Below, piece by piece: positions 8,791-18,299 of a stretch of 64,000 bases of DNA (positions are counted from its first letter, which is position 1; the number at the start of each line of letters is the position of its first letter). The stretch comes from Arthrobacter sp. Leaf69. Lineage in GTDB: Bacteria; Actinomycetota; Actinomycetes; Actinomycetales; Micrococcaceae. The stretch covers positions 168,464-232,463 of the forward strand of contig NZ_LMLR01000013.1 of assembly GCF_001422645.1 (NCBI RefSeq), given 5' to 3'. Below the pieces are notes generated by a model. That model had not been told where the DNA came from and made no database searches. It worked only from the letters and a program-made list of their open reading frames with translations. A program made the translations under genes and the position numbers.

Positions 8791-10956
8791 CTAACCGGCC
8801 GGCTCGGACGCCACACCGGGCGCCAGGAACTTCCTGCCCGTGACCCGCTGGGAGGCTCCCACCCGGTCAAGGTACGGCGTGATGCCGCCGAGGAACATCG
8901 GCCAGCCCGCGCCAAGGATCATGCAGAGGTCGATGTCCTCCGGGCCGGCCACCACGCCTTCGTCCAGCATCAGGCCGATTTCCTCCGCCAGGGCGTCCTG
9001 CGTGCGGCGCAGCACCTCCTCGGCGGTGGAGGGCGAATCGCCGAAGGACATCAGCGCCAGGGTTTCGGCAGGGATCACGGGTTTGCCGGCCGTCACCGAG
9101 GCCGGATCCCAGATGGATTTCACCCCGTTGTCGATGAGCTTCTGCAGGTTCTGCGAGACCGGGAACCGGTCCCCGAACGCGGTGTGGAGCGATTCCTGGA
9201 CGTGCTGTGCGACGGGGAGTCCCACCATGGCGCCGAGCACAAACGGCGTCATGGGCAGGCCCATCGGGCGCAGCGCGTTGTCCGCCACGTCGGCCGGGGT
9301 GCCCTCGTCGAAGGCGGCCGTCACTTCGCCCATGAGGCGCAGCAGGAGGCGGTTCACCACGAACGCCGGGGCGTCCTTGACCAGCACGGCGGACTTCTTG
9401 AGCCCTTTGGCGAGTTCGAACGCGGTGGCCAGCACGGCGTCGTCGGTCTTGGGGGCGCGGACGATTTCCAGCAGCGGCATCACGGCCACGGGGTTGAAGA
9501 AGTGGAAGCCGACCAGCCGCTCCGGGTGCTCCAGGTCCTCGGCCATCGCGGTGACGGACAGCGAGGAGGTATTGGTGGCGAGGATGCACTCCGGCGAAAC
9601 GATCGCCTCGACTTCCTTGAACACCTGCTTCTTGACATTGAGCTCCTCGAAGACCGCCTCGATGACGAAGTCGGCATCGGCGAAGGCCTCCTTCGACACC
9701 GACCCGGTGACCAGCGCCCGGGTCCGGTTGGCGGCATCGGGGCTGATCCGGCCCTTCTGCAGCAGCTTGTCCACTTCAGCGTGCACGTAACCCACACCCT
9801 TGTCCACGCGGGCCTGGTCGATGTCCGTCATCACCACAGGCACCTTGAGCTGGCGGGCGAAGAGCAGGGCCAGCTGGCTGGCCATGAGGCCGGCCCCCAC
9901 GACGCCGATCCGGGTCACCGGGCGCGCGAGCTTGCGGTCCGGGGCGCCGGCGGGCCGCTTGGACCGGCGCTGCACGAGGTCCAGGAAGGCGTAGACAGTG
10001 GAGCGGAACTCGTCGGTCTGCATGAGGTCCGCGAGAGTCTCGCATTCCAGCTCCGCGGACTGGGCCTGTGTCAGCGTGCGGTTGGCTTCCATCACCTCGA
10101 GGACCTTGGCCGGTGCAGGGGAGGCGTTGGAGGTCTTGGCCGCCACGAACGTCCGGCCCGCAGCGATGGCGCCGGCCCAGCGGGCGGCGACCCCGGGATC
10201 GGCGGGGTCGACGGCGTTGGCGCGCTCAGGCGTCACGGCGCCGGCGATGACCTGCGCGGCCCACGCGACGGACTGTTCGACGAAGTCCGCCGGCTCGAAC
10301 ATGGCGTCCGCCACGCCCAGCTTGAACGCCTGCGGCCCGGTGAGGGTGCGGTTGTTGCTCAGCGGGTTCTCGATCATGACCTTGAGGGCGTTTTCCGGGC
10401 CGATGAGGCGGGGCAGGATGTACACGCCGCCCCAGCCCGGGATCAGGCCGATGAAGGACTCGGGCAGGGCCAGCGCCCCGGCAGCGGTGGACACCGTGCG
10501 ATACGTGGACTGCAGCGCGATTTCCAGCCCGCCGCCCAGGGCGAGGCCATTGATGAAGGCGAAGCTGGGGACGCCCAGGTTTGCCAGGGTGGAGTAGACG
10601 TCGTGGCCGAGCTGGGCCATCCAAAGGCCCTGTTCACGGCCGCTGACCGACTTGACGGTGGACAGGTCTGCACCGGCGACCAGGAAGTACGGCTTGCCGG
10701 TCACGCCAACGCCCGCGATCTCGCCGCGCGCTGCACGCTCCTTCAGGCCTTCCAGGACGGTGCCGAGCTCCATCAAGGTGTTCGGGCCCAGGGTAGTGGG
10801 CTTGGAGTGGTCCAGGCCGTTGTCCAGCGTGACCAAGGCGAAGGTGCCGGGGCTCGTGCCGTTGACGGCGGGCAACTGGATGTCCTGGACGTAGGAGTGC
10901 GTCACCGTCTCGTTCGGAAACAGCTCGGCAAGCTTGTGGAAATCGGCGGCGCTCAT
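8791..10956 (-). CDS. fadB: Fatty acid oxidation alpha subunit: enoyl-CoA hydratase / 3-hydroxyacyl-CoA dehydrogenase, 721 aa
   Basis: Bifunctional beta-oxidation enzyme. An N-terminal crotonase domain has the oxyanion-hole segment NGLALGGGLEIAL (about 137-149) and PESFIGLIPGWGG (about 165-177). The NAD-binding domain has GVVGAGLM near 351-358 and the HFFNPVAVMPLLEIV segment with the catalytic His, then the C-terminal dehydrogenase fold. The start ATG at 10956 overlaps the upstream thiolase stop as ATGA, so the pair is translationally coupled and likely forms the multienzyme complex. It could equally be named fadJ; the chain length fits both. Confidence 0.93.
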   Translation of the reverse strand: MSAADFHKLAELFPNETVTHSYVQDIQLPAVNGTSPGTFALVTLDNGLDHSKPTTLGPNTLMELGTVLEGLKERAARGEIAGVGVTGKPYFLVAGADLSTVKSVSGREQGLWMAQLGHDVYSTLANLGVPSFAFINGLALGGGLEIALQSTYRTVSTAAGALALPESFIGLIPGWGGVYILPRLIGPENALKVMIENPLSNNRTLTGPQAFKLGVADAMFEPADFVEQSVAWAAQVIAGAVTPERANAVDPADPGVAARWAGAIAAGRTFVAAKTSNASPAPAKVLEVMEANRTLTQAQSAELECETLADLMQTDEFRSTVYAFLDLVQRRSKRPAGAPDRKLARPVTRIGVVGAGLMASQLALLFARQLKVPVVMTDIDQARVDKGVGYVHAEVDKLLQKGRISPDAANRTRALVTGSVSKEAFADADFVIEAVFEELNVKKQVFKEVEAIVSPECILATNTSSLSVTAMAEDLEHPERLVGFHFFNPVAVMPLLEIVRAPKTDDAVLATAFELAKGLKKSAVLVKDAPAFVVNRLLLRLMGEVTAAFDEGTPADVADNALRPMGLPMTPFVLGAMVGLPVAQHVQESLHTAFGDRFPVSQNLQKLIDNGVKSIWDPASVTAGKPVIPAETLALMSFGDSPSTAEEVLRRTQDALAEEIGLMLDEGVVAGPEDIDLCMILGAGWPMFLGGITPYLDRVGASQRVTGRKFLAPGVASEPAG

Positions 10957-12260
10957 GCTGCGGCTCCAGTCTTGTTGGTGGTGTATTCGGTGCCGTAGTC
11001 GGCGTGGTTCGGGTTCTCCCAGATGACGGTGGCACCCATGCCCAGGCCAATGCACATGGTGGTCATGCCGAAGCGGACCGTGGGGTCCTCCTCGAACTGG
11101 CGGGCCAGCTGGTTCATCAGCCGGACCCCGGAAGAGGCGAGTGGATGCCCGACGGCGATCGCCCCGCCGTAGCGGTTGACCCGAGGGTCGTCGTCGGCGA
11201 TGCCGAAGTGGTCCAGGAAGCTGAGGACCTGGACGGCGAAAGCCTCGTTGATTTCGAACAGGCCGATGTCTTCGATGCCGAGCCCGGCGTTCTTGAGGGC
11301 CTTTTCGGTGGCCGGGACAGGGCCGATACCCATGACTTCCGGTTCGACGCCGGCGAAGGCGTAGCTGACCAGGCGCATCTTGACCGGCAGGCCAAGTTCC
11401 TCGGCGGCGTCGGCGGAAGCCAGCAGGGCGGCCGTGGCGCCGTCGTTGAGGCCGGCGGCGTTGCCGGCCGTGACCCGGCCGTGCGCGCGGAACGGGGTGC
11501 GCAGCGCGGCGAGGTCCTCCACCGAGGTGCCCGGGCGCGGCGGTTCATCCACGGTGTTGACGGTCCAGCCCTGGCCCGGCTTCATTGTGGCGACGGGCAC
11601 CAGGTCCGGCTGGATCTGGTCCTTGGCGTAGGCGGCCGCCAGCTTGTCCTGGGAAGCAACGGCGTAGGCGTCAGCGCGGTCCTTGGTGATGGCGGGGAAG
11701 CGGTCGTGCAGGTTTTCGGCGGTGTTGCCCATGTTCAGGGCGGCCGGGTCCACGATCCGTTCGGACATAAAGCGGGGGTTGGGGTCGGCGCCGGCACCCA
11801 TGGGGTGGTTGCCCATGTGTTCCACGCCGCCGGCGATCACAACGTCGTAGGCGCCGAAGCCGATGCCACTCGCCGTCGTCGTCACGGCGGTCATGGCGCC
11901 GGCGCACATCCGGTCGATCGCGAAGCCCGGCACGGTGCGTGGCAGCCCGGCCAACAGGGCGGCGGTGCGGCCGATGGTCAGGCCCTGGTCGCCGGTCTGC
12001 GTCGTCGCCGCGATGGCCACTTCGTCGATCCGATCGGCGGGCAGGGACGGGTTGCGCCGCATCAGTTCCCGGATGCACTTGACCACGAGGTCGTCGGCGC
12101 GCGTTCCGGCGTAAATGCCTTTCTCGCCGGCGCGGCCGAACGGGGTCCGGACGCCGTCGACGAAGACGACCTCGCGCACGGTCCTGGCTCTTCCGATGCT
12201 GGCGCTTGCGCTGCTGGGGGTTGCGCTGCTGTTGCTTCCGCTGCTCGGGCGTTCGCTCAC
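10953..12260 (-). CDS. fadA: Acetyl-CoA acyltransferase (thiolase), 435 aa
   Basis: Thiolytic cleavage step of beta-oxidation. The nucleophilic cysteine is C119 in DRMCAGAMTA; the GGAIAVGHPLASSG His motif and the CIGLGMG C-terminal cysteine motif complete the active site. The start is GTG at 12260 with GAGGAG seven bases upstream. The first about 25 residues are Ser/Ala-rich and non-conserved. It is the first gene of the fadA-fadB operon, and a 20-bp palindrome 91-110 bases upstream is a candidate operator. Confidence 0.93.
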   Translation of the reverse strand: MSERPSSGSNSSATPSSASASIGRARTVREVVFVDGVRTPFGRAGEKGIYAGTRADDLVVKCIRELMRRNPSLPADRIDEVAIAATTQTGDQGLTIGRTAALLAGLPRTVPGFAIDRMCAGAMTAVTTTASGIGFGAYDVVIAGGVEHMGNHPMGAGADPNPRFMSERIVDPAALNMGNTAENLHDRFPAITKDRADAYAVASQDKLAAAYAKDQIQPDLVPVATMKPGQGWTVNTVDEPPRPGTSVEDLAALRTPFRAHGRVTAGNAAGLNDGATAALLASADAAEELGLPVKMRLVSYAFAGVEPEVMGIGPVPATEKALKNAGLGIEDIGLFEINEAFAVQVLSFLDHFGIADDDPRVNRYGGAIAVGHPLASSGVRLMNQLARQFEEDPTVRFGMTTMCIGLGMGATVIWENPNHADYGTEYTTNKTGAAA

Positions 12261-12350
12261 GTGGTACTCCTCATCGAGACATGGGTGCCGGTTCCGGGCC
12301 CAGGGCTCTGGGAGCCAAGGGCAGCACGGATCCGGGCGACATCAGACACC

Positions 12351-12370
12351 ATGTTACTCGTCAGTAACAT
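12351..12370. promoter_or_regulatory. Palindromic operator candidate upstream of fadA
   Basis: ATGTTACT (12351-12358), a 4-base spacer CGTC, then AGTAACAT (12363-12370) is a perfect 8+8 inverted repeat between rnd and fadA. TTACT-N4-AGTAA type half-sites are typical of TetR-family regulators of fatty-acid degradation in actinobacteria. Which regulator binds is not visible in the window. Confidence 0.6.
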
Positions 12371-12468
12371 AGCTGGCAAGGAGTCCGGCGCCGCGCCGTC
12401 TGGAGCCTTATGCCGGCAGAGAGATGCGTGCCGGCGGGGGAGTCTTCCTGGGGTTGGAGCAGGGCGGC

Positions 12469-13842
12469 TTAGGTCGCAGTGTCCGGGGCCGTTCCGGCGG
12501 GCGCGGCCTTGGCTTCTTTGGCCGGCAGGGGCTGCGGGTTCGCGAAGGCCTCGGCGATCAGCGGGGCGACCAGTTCGATCTGCCACTGGCGGGCCCCGAG
12601 GTTGGCCAGTTCCTCAGCGATCCCTTCCTCGCTGGTCTCGGCCGGCGGACGCCAGGCGACACGGCGGAGGTAATCCGGCGTCAGCAGGTTCTCCACCGGC
12701 ATGTTCAGCTCCTCGGCCTTGGCCTGCAGCAGGGGCCGGGCGGTGGCGAGCCTCGCGGCGGCCTCCGGGTCCCGGTCGGCCCATACGCGCGGAGGCGGGG
12801 GAGCGTTCGTGGGCAGGTGCAGGGGCGGGAGTTCCTCCAAGGCCCGGGCTGTGCTGATGCAGCGCAGCCACCTCGGCGCCTCGCGCTGGGCCGCGCGGCC
12901 GTGGAAGCCTTTGGTGCCCAGCAATTGGGGCACGGTGGTGGGCATGGCCTTGGCCGCGGCGACGAGGGCGGAATCGGGGAGGAGCCGGCCGGGAGCGACG
13001 TCGCGCTTCTGGGCCAGTGAGTCGCGCTCCATCCACAGCTCGCGGACCGCAGCCAGCTGGCGCCGGTCACGGATCTGGTGCAGTCCCGAGGTTTTGCGCC
13101 ACGGGTCGACGCGAGGAGGCGCCTGGCCGGCTTCGAGGATGGCAGCGAATTCCTGTTCGGCGTAGTCCAGCTTGCCGTCGGCGACCAGAAGTTCGATGAG
13201 TTCCTCGCGCAGTTCGGTGAGGACCTCGACGTCGAGCGCGGCGTACCGCAGCCACGGCTCCGGCAGCGGCCGGGTGGACCAGTCGGCGGCGGAGTGTTCC
13301 TTCGCGAGGCCGAAGCCCAGGAGTTGTTCGATGACGGCGGCGAGGCCCACGCGGGGAAGCCCGGCGAGGCGGGCGGCGAGTTCGGTGTCAAAGAGTTTGT
13401 CCGGCCACATGCCGAGTTCGGACAGGCAGGGCAGGTCCTGGCTGGCCGCGTGCAGAATCCATTCCACACCACGCAGGGCGTCGTTGATGATGTCCAGGTT
13501 CCCGAAGGGTTCCGGATCGATGAGCCAGGTGCCGGAGCCTTCGCGCCGGATCTGGACCAGGAAGGCGCGCTGGCCGTACCGGAATCCGGAGGCGCGTTCG
13601 GCGTCCACCCCCGCGGGGCCGTGGCCTGCGGCGAGGGCTGCGGCGCACCGTTCCAGGCCGGACTGGGTTTCAATGACGAGCGGCACGCCGTCACGGGGGG
13701 CGTCGAGGTCGATGACCTCGGGGACCAGGCTGTCGAAGCCGTCCACCGCGATGTGGGCTGTGGCGTCCGTGGCCTCGGCGTTGGTTGGTGCTGTGTTGGC
13801 GGCCGCGCCCGCGGTGGTGATTTCCGGAATATGAGGGGTCAT
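12469..13842 (-). CDS. rnd: Ribonuclease D-like 3'-5' exonuclease with HRDC domain, 457 aa
   Basis: DEDDy-type exoribonuclease involved in stable-RNA 3' processing. Motif I is seen as VDAERA, motif II as HAASQDLPCL, and motif III as YAALDVEVL with the Tyr-Asp pair. An HRDC nucleic-acid-binding domain follows (around residues 240-320, LHQIRDRRQLAAVRELW), then an actinobacterial C-terminal extension. The ATG at 13842 has no clear ribosome binding site. DUF3000 follows upstream in the same direction, a common actinobacterial pairing. Confidence 0.92.
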   Translation of the reverse strand: MTPHIPEITTAGAAANTAPTNAEATDATAHIAVDGFDSLVPEVIDLDAPRDGVPLVIETQSGLERCAAALAAGHGPAGVDAERASGFRYGQRAFLVQIRREGSGTWLIDPEPFGNLDIINDALRGVEWILHAASQDLPCLSELGMWPDKLFDTELAARLAGLPRVGLAAVIEQLLGFGLAKEHSAADWSTRPLPEPWLRYAALDVEVLTELREELIELLVADGKLDYAEQEFAAILEAGQAPPRVDPWRKTSGLHQIRDRRQLAAVRELWMERDSLAQKRDVAPGRLLPDSALVAAAKAMPTTVPQLLGTKGFHGRAAQREAPRWLRCISTARALEELPPLHLPTNAPPPPRVWADRDPEAAARLATARPLLQAKAEELNMPVENLLTPDYLRRVAWRPPAETSEEGIAEELANLGARQWQIELVAPLIAEAFANPQPLPAKEAKAAPAGTAPDTAT

Positions 13843-13861
13843 GATGACTTTAGTTTAGCGA

Positions 13862-13874
13862 CAACACAGTGTTG
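13862..13874. promoter_or_regulatory. Short palindrome before rnd
   Basis: CAACAC-A-GTGTTG is a perfect 6-1-6 inverted repeat 20 bases upstream of the rnd start and may be an operator or a weak hairpin. No further support is visible. Confidence 0.25.
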
Positions 13875-13928
13875 CGGGCCGCGCATTCGCCAAAACCGGG
13901 CCGATTGTCTGCGTTCGCGGGGCCCGGC

Positions 13929-14576
13929 TCAGGCCAGGCCGCGGCGCCAGCGCGGCAGCGGGATGACGCCTTCAGGCAGCGGCGGAAGGCCTGCGAAGGT
14001 GCAGACCATATCCGACCACGCCTCGAGGTGGGAGGTGATGTCCGGCGTGGCGGGCGTCCAGGATGCCCGGAGTTCAATGTCGATCGAGTCGGGCCGCTCC
14101 GACAGGGTTCCGAAACTTTCGGACAGCACCCGCGTGGCGGTGCCGCCGGCCGAGCGGTACGGCGCGGCGTGGTTCTGCAAGGCTTCGACGAGCCAGGTCC
14201 AGGCGACGGAGCCGAGCATGGCGTCGTTGCCCATTTCCGGTTCCAGCTGGGCGCGAATGTACGTGACGATCCGGAATTCGCCTTCCCACACCTCGGATCC
14301 GTCGGGGTCGTGGAGCAGGATGAAACGCCCGGTGGCCAGTTCGACGTCGTCGCTTCCGGACGCACGGGCCAGGGCCGCGGCGGCCGGGCCGTGGGCGGCG
14401 CCGGAGAGGGCAGGTCCGCCGGGGGCGACAACCTCCGCCCCGAGCGCGACGGCGAACGGTGCCAACCGCGCGGGCGCCGGAATCTCCTCCAGGCGCAGCT
14501 CGCTCCTGGTTCGTGCCTGCCGCAGGGTCCCCAAGGCAAAAAGAAAATCTGCCGGAACCTGGTCAATTGCGTTCAC
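13929..14576 (-). CDS. DUF3000 domain protein, 215 aa
   Basis: Actinobacterial protein of unknown function, recognised by its start (FLFALGTLRQARTRSELRLEEI) and length. The start is GTG at 14576. It has no membrane segments. Genes of this family commonly sit next to the ribonuclease D gene, as here (87 bases upstream of rnd, same strand), so a role linked to RNA processing or to the same regulon is possible but unproven. Confidence 0.85.
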   Translation of the reverse strand: MNAIDQVPADFLFALGTLRQARTRSELRLEEIPAPARLAPFAVALGAEVVAPGGPALSGAAHGPAAAALARASGSDDVELATGRFILLHDPDGSEVWEGEFRIVTYIRAQLEPEMGNDAMLGSVAWTWLVEALQNHAAPYRSAGGTATRVLSESFGTLSERPDSIDIELRASWTPATPDITSHLEAWSDMVCTFAGLPPLPEGVIPLPRWRRGLA

Positions 14577-14648
14577 AGTGGAAGAGTATGCAAGGGACGG
14601 TCCCCGGCCCGGCAGGCTCGCCGCCGGGCAGGGGAAGCCGTGCAGTGC

Positions 14649-15749
14649 TCAGCCGGCAGCGAGTTCGCGCTTGATCGCAGCGATGAAGGAATCAACGTCT
14701 TCCTCGGTGGTGTCGAAGGAACACATCCAGCGGACCTCGCGGGCCGCCTCGTTCCAGTCGTAGAAGCGGAAGGACTTCCGCAGCCGGTCGGCTACACCGG
14801 CCGGCAGGACGGCGAAGACGCCGTTGGACTCGGTCTTCTGGCTCAGTTCCACACCCGGGATGGACTCGACGCCGGCCCGCAGCCGCGCCGCCATGGCGTT
14901 GGCGTGTGCGGCGGAGCGCAGCCAGAGGTCACCCTCGAGCAGGGCGATGAACTGGGCGGACATAAAGCGCATCTTGGAAGCCAGCTGCATGTTCATTTTG
15001 CGCAGGTAGATCAGCCCCTGGGCTGCTGCCGGGTTCAGGGCGACCACGACCTCGCCGAAGAGCAGGCCGTTCTTGGTGCCGCCGAAGGAGAGGATATCCA
15101 CGCCGGCGTCGCGGGTGAAGGCCCGCAGCGGCACGCTCAGGTGGGCGGCGGCGTTGGCCAGGCGGGCGCCGTCCATGTGCAGCTTCATGCCCTTGGCATG
15201 GACATGCTCCGCTATGGCCCGGACCTCGTCCGGCGTGTAGCAGGTGCCGAGCTCGGTGGTCTGGGTGATGGACACGGCCAGCGGCTGGGCGCGGTGCTCG
15301 TCGCCCCAGCCCCAGGCTTCCTTGTCGATCAGCTCGGGGGTGAGCTTGCCGTTTGCCGTGGGGACCTGCAGCAGCTTGATGCCGCCGATCCGCTCCGGGG
15401 CGCCGTTCTCGTCCATGTTGATGTGGGCGGTCGAGGCGCAGACCACGGCCCCCCACCGCGGCAGCAGGGATTGCAGCGAGAGCACGTTGGCGCCGGTGCC
15501 GTTGAAGACCGGGAAGCATTCGATGCCTTCGCCGAAATGCTCCTCCATCAGCTGCTGCAGCCGGGCGGTGTAGTCGTCCTCGCCATAGGAAACCTGGTGG
15601 CCCTCGTTGGCGGCGGCCAGTGCGGCCAGCACCTCGGGGTGGACGCCCGAGTAGTTGTCCGAGGCAAAGCCGCGGACGGCAGGATCATGGAGCCGCGCTG
15701 CGGTGCGGGCAGGGGCAGTTTCAACTGTGCTTGTCATCGATTTGCTCAC
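14649..15749 (-). CDS. Low-specificity L-threonine aldolase (PLP beta-eliminating lyase family), 366 aa
   Basis: Pyridoxal-phosphate enzyme that cleaves L-threonine or L-allo-threonine to glycine and acetaldehyde. It has the family's GFASDNYSGVHPEVL start, PLP contacts HMDGAR (D193, R196) and Schiff-base lysine K226 in LSFGGTKNGLL. The start is GTG at 15749 without a strong ribosome binding site; the in-frame ATG at 15737 is an alternative. It lies alone between DUF3000 and the SDR gene. Related lyases share the fold, so the threonine substrate is by family resemblance. Confidence 0.88.
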   Translation of the reverse strand: MSKSMTSTVETAPARTAARLHDPAVRGFASDNYSGVHPEVLAALAAANEGHQVSYGEDDYTARLQQLMEEHFGEGIECFPVFNGTGANVLSLQSLLPRWGAVVCASTAHINMDENGAPERIGGIKLLQVPTANGKLTPELIDKEAWGWGDEHRAQPLAVSITQTTELGTCYTPDEVRAIAEHVHAKGMKLHMDGARLANAAAHLSVPLRAFTRDAGVDILSFGGTKNGLLFGEVVVALNPAAAQGLIYLRKMNMQLASKMRFMSAQFIALLEGDLWLRSAAHANAMAARLRAGVESIPGVELSQKTESNGVFAVLPAGVADRLRKSFRFYDWNEAAREVRWMCSFDTTEEDVDSFIAAIKRELAAG

Positions 15750-15825
15750 GCTTTCAGTCTAAGGAGGTCCGGGCCCAACGGCTAAGTGCGGTGCATGGGC
15801 TCAGTGGCTAAGTCCGTTGCCGGGT

Positions 15826-16584
15826 TCAGGCTTTGGGTTCGGGACCCAGCAGCAGCCGCTGGCCGTTCAAGTCCGCCGCGGGGGAGGAGAAGAGCCCGAC
15901 GGCGGCAGCGGCCAGGTCCTCGACGTCGGTGAAGCCGGGGAAGGTCCGTTCCGGGGACTTGGCCCGCATGGCCGGGTCCACGAGGGCCTTCACCACGAAG
16001 GTCACCGCGGCGCTGTGCTGTTCGACGGGATCCTGCTTGTGTCCCGACTGCCCGCGGTGGAAACCGTCGGCGACGGCCAGGGTCCAGGCCTCGGCGGCGG
16101 CCTTGGCGGCCACGTAGCTGGCGCCGCCCGCCGTCGGCTTGCTCACGGCGGTGGAGGAAACCATGGCGAAGCGCCCGGCGTCGGAGGCTGCGAGGTCGTC
16201 GAAGAAGACCCGCGTGACGTTCCGCAGCGTGGTGATGGCGCCGCGTTCCAGGAACTCCCAGTCCGCGTCGCTCTGGTCCGTGATGCCCTTGGCGCCGCGC
16301 CAGCCGCCCACCAGGTGGATGACGCCGTCGACGGTCCCTCCCGTTCCGGCCAGCATGGCATGCACGCTCGCGTGCAGCGACCGGACCTCCGCGAGGTCGG
16401 CGAGGTCGCACACAAGCGGTGTGACGCCGCTGCCGGCTTCCGCGGCGGCCGCCTCAATCCGGGGCCTGTCCGAACCCACGGTGAAAACGGTGTGCCCGGC
16501 GTTGCGCAGGGCGCGGGCGGCGGCGATCCCCGAAGGGCCGCTGCCGCCCGTGACCACCACGTTCAGTGCGCGTCCGGCGCTCAT
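15826..16584 (-). CDS. SDR-family NAD(P)-dependent oxidoreductase, 252 aa
   Basis: Classical short-chain dehydrogenase with Rossmann motif TGGSGPSGI (about 12-20) and catalytic S144, Y157 and K161 (YVAAK). The ATG overlaps the upstream DUF6421 stop as ATGA, which indicates tight translational coupling. The coupling suggests that the dehydrogenase acts with the DUF6421 protein on a common substrate, which is unknown. Confidence 0.88.
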   Translation of the reverse strand: MSAGRALNVVVTGGSGPSGIAAARALRNAGHTVFTVGSDRPRIEAAAAEAGSGVTPLVCDLADLAEVRSLHASVHAMLAGTGGTVDGVIHLVGGWRGAKGITDQSDADWEFLERGAITTLRNVTRVFFDDLAASDAGRFAMVSSTAVSKPTAGGASYVAAKAAAEAWTLAVADGFHRGQSGHKQDPVEQHSAAVTFVVKALVDPAMRAKSPERTFPGFTDVEDLAAAAVGLFSSPAADLNGQRLLLGPEPKA

Positions 16585-17990
16585 CCGGCGTTCATTGCGG
16601 CGTTTGTGGCGGTGCCCGCCGCGCCCGTATCGGTCGTGCCCGTGATGCCTGCCGTGGATTCGATGACGGGGCGCATCTTCTTTTCGAGCGCCTCGTAGAA
16701 CATGGAGAGGGGGAACTCGTCGTCGAGCACCTGGTCGGTGAGCCCGCGCGGCGGGCCGGCCAGGGGCAGCGCGTCCGGGCCCTTGGCCCAGACGGAGGCC
16801 GGGTTGGGCGTGACGGTCCCGGAGATCAGCTCGTAGGCGGCGAGCCAGTGGGCCATCTTGGGGCGGTCGATCGAGCGCCAGTACAGCTCCTCGATCTTTG
16901 CGCCGAGTTCCACCACGACGTCGGCCGCCTCGTCCCAGTCGATGCTGAGCTTGCTGTCGGTCCAGTGCAGGACGTGGTGCTGGTGCATCCAGGCGAAGAG
17001 CAACTGGCCGCCGAGGCCGTCGTAGTTGCGGACGCGGCTGCCGGTGATGGCGAAGCGGAAGATCCGGTCGAAGATCACGGCGTACTGGACCAGCTTCGCG
17101 TGGCGGCGTGCCTCCGGATCGGCGTCCTCATCCTTTTCGATCTTGACGGACTCGCGGAAGGCGGTCAGGTCGCAGCGGAGTTCCTCCAATGAGTAAAGGA
17201 AGAACGGCATGCGCTGCTTGATCATGAACGGGTCAAAGGGCAGGTCGCCGCGCATGTGGGTGCGGTCATGGATGAGGTCCCACATCACGAAGGTTTCCTC
17301 GGTCAGCTCCTGGTCCTCGAGCAGGCCGGCAGCGTCCTCGGGAAGCTGCAGCGAGGTGATGTCCGCGGCGGCCCGGAGCACACGGCGGAAGCGGGCTGCC
17401 TCACGGTCGGCGAAGATAGCGCCCCACGTGAACGTGGGCGTTTCGCGCACGGCGACGGTTTCCGGGAACAGCACAGCGGAGTTGGTGTCGTAGCCGGGGG
17501 TGAAGTCCAGGAAGCGGATGGGGACGAAGAGCTTGTTGGAGTATTCGCCCTCCTCCAGGCCGGCGATGAACTCGGGCCAGATGACCTCGATCAGCACGGC
17601 TTCGACCAGGCGGTTGCTGCTGCCGTTCTGGGTGTACATCGGGAAGACCACGAGGTGCTGCAAGCCGTTCACCCGGTGCCGCTGCGGCTGGAACGCCTGC
17701 AGGGAGTCCAGGAAGTCGGGCACGCCGAACCCGCCGTCGGCCCAGCGGCCGAAGTCAGCGACGAGGAGGGAGAGGTAGTCGGCGTCGTGCGGGAAGGACG
17801 GTGCCAGGGCCTGGATGGCCGCCGTGATGGTCCGGACGTACCCGTCAGCCGCCTTATGGTCGGCGGTCTCCGGAACGGAGCCGTCCTGGACCTGAAGTGC
17901 CTGCAAGGCGGTGGCTGCGGCCTTGAGCTGCAGCCATTCCGCGGAGCTGGCCGGGATCTGGGCGGTGGTGGTGAAAGCGGTGGTGGTCAT
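16581..17990 (-). CDS. DUF6421 family protein, 469 aa
   Basis: Large soluble actinobacterial protein of unknown function. I recognise the family from HDRTHMRGDLPFDPFMIKQR followed by LEELRCDL, and RVRNYDGLGGQLLFA. The H241-x3-H245 pair and E269/E270 about 25 residues later look like possible metal ligands, but this is inference. The start ATG 17990 is preceded by GAAAGG. It is the first gene of a two-gene operon with the SDR, sharing 4 bases. Confidence 0.78.
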   Translation of the reverse strand: MTTTAFTTTAQIPASSAEWLQLKAAATALQALQVQDGSVPETADHKAADGYVRTITAAIQALAPSFPHDADYLSLLVADFGRWADGGFGVPDFLDSLQAFQPQRHRVNGLQHLVVFPMYTQNGSSNRLVEAVLIEVIWPEFIAGLEEGEYSNKLFVPIRFLDFTPGYDTNSAVLFPETVAVRETPTFTWGAIFADREAARFRRVLRAAADITSLQLPEDAAGLLEDQELTEETFVMWDLIHDRTHMRGDLPFDPFMIKQRMPFFLYSLEELRCDLTAFRESVKIEKDEDADPEARRHAKLVQYAVIFDRIFRFAITGSRVRNYDGLGGQLLFAWMHQHHVLHWTDSKLSIDWDEAADVVVELGAKIEELYWRSIDRPKMAHWLAAYELISGTVTPNPASVWAKGPDALPLAGPPRGLTDQVLDDEFPLSMFYEALEKKMRPVIESTAGITGTTDTGAAGTATNAAMNAG

Positions 17991-18178
17991 CAGCGGGCAC
18001 CTTTCTCTGTGCTGGGAGCGTCGCTCGTCAGTAGCTAAATCGAGCCTAGCAAGAGATCAGGGTTCCTAATGCAAAATTGGCCTGAGCATAAGAAGGTCTG
18101 TGGCAAGTGGGCTGTGCAGCCTGTGCCAGCTCCAGCAGCGGCGTGGGTGCGCTCCGGGTGTTCTGCGTCCGGACGGCA

Positions 18179-18223
18179 GAGGGCCCCGCGGCAGCCGCTG
18201 ATGCGGCGCCGGCGGGGGCCCTC
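18179..18223. terminator. Possible terminator hairpin downstream of msrB
   Basis: GAGGGCCCC (18179-18187) can pair with GGGGCCCTC (18215-18223). There is no T-run, so it is weakly supported. The remaining interval up to 18300 is GC-rich with further GGGCCC self-complementary stretches. Confidence 0.35.
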
Positions 18224-18299
18224 CACGTGATTCACCCTGACGCCCGGTGGACGGGCCCGGGGACGCCGGGGCACCGGGCCCGGGCGTCGGGCCCGGATG

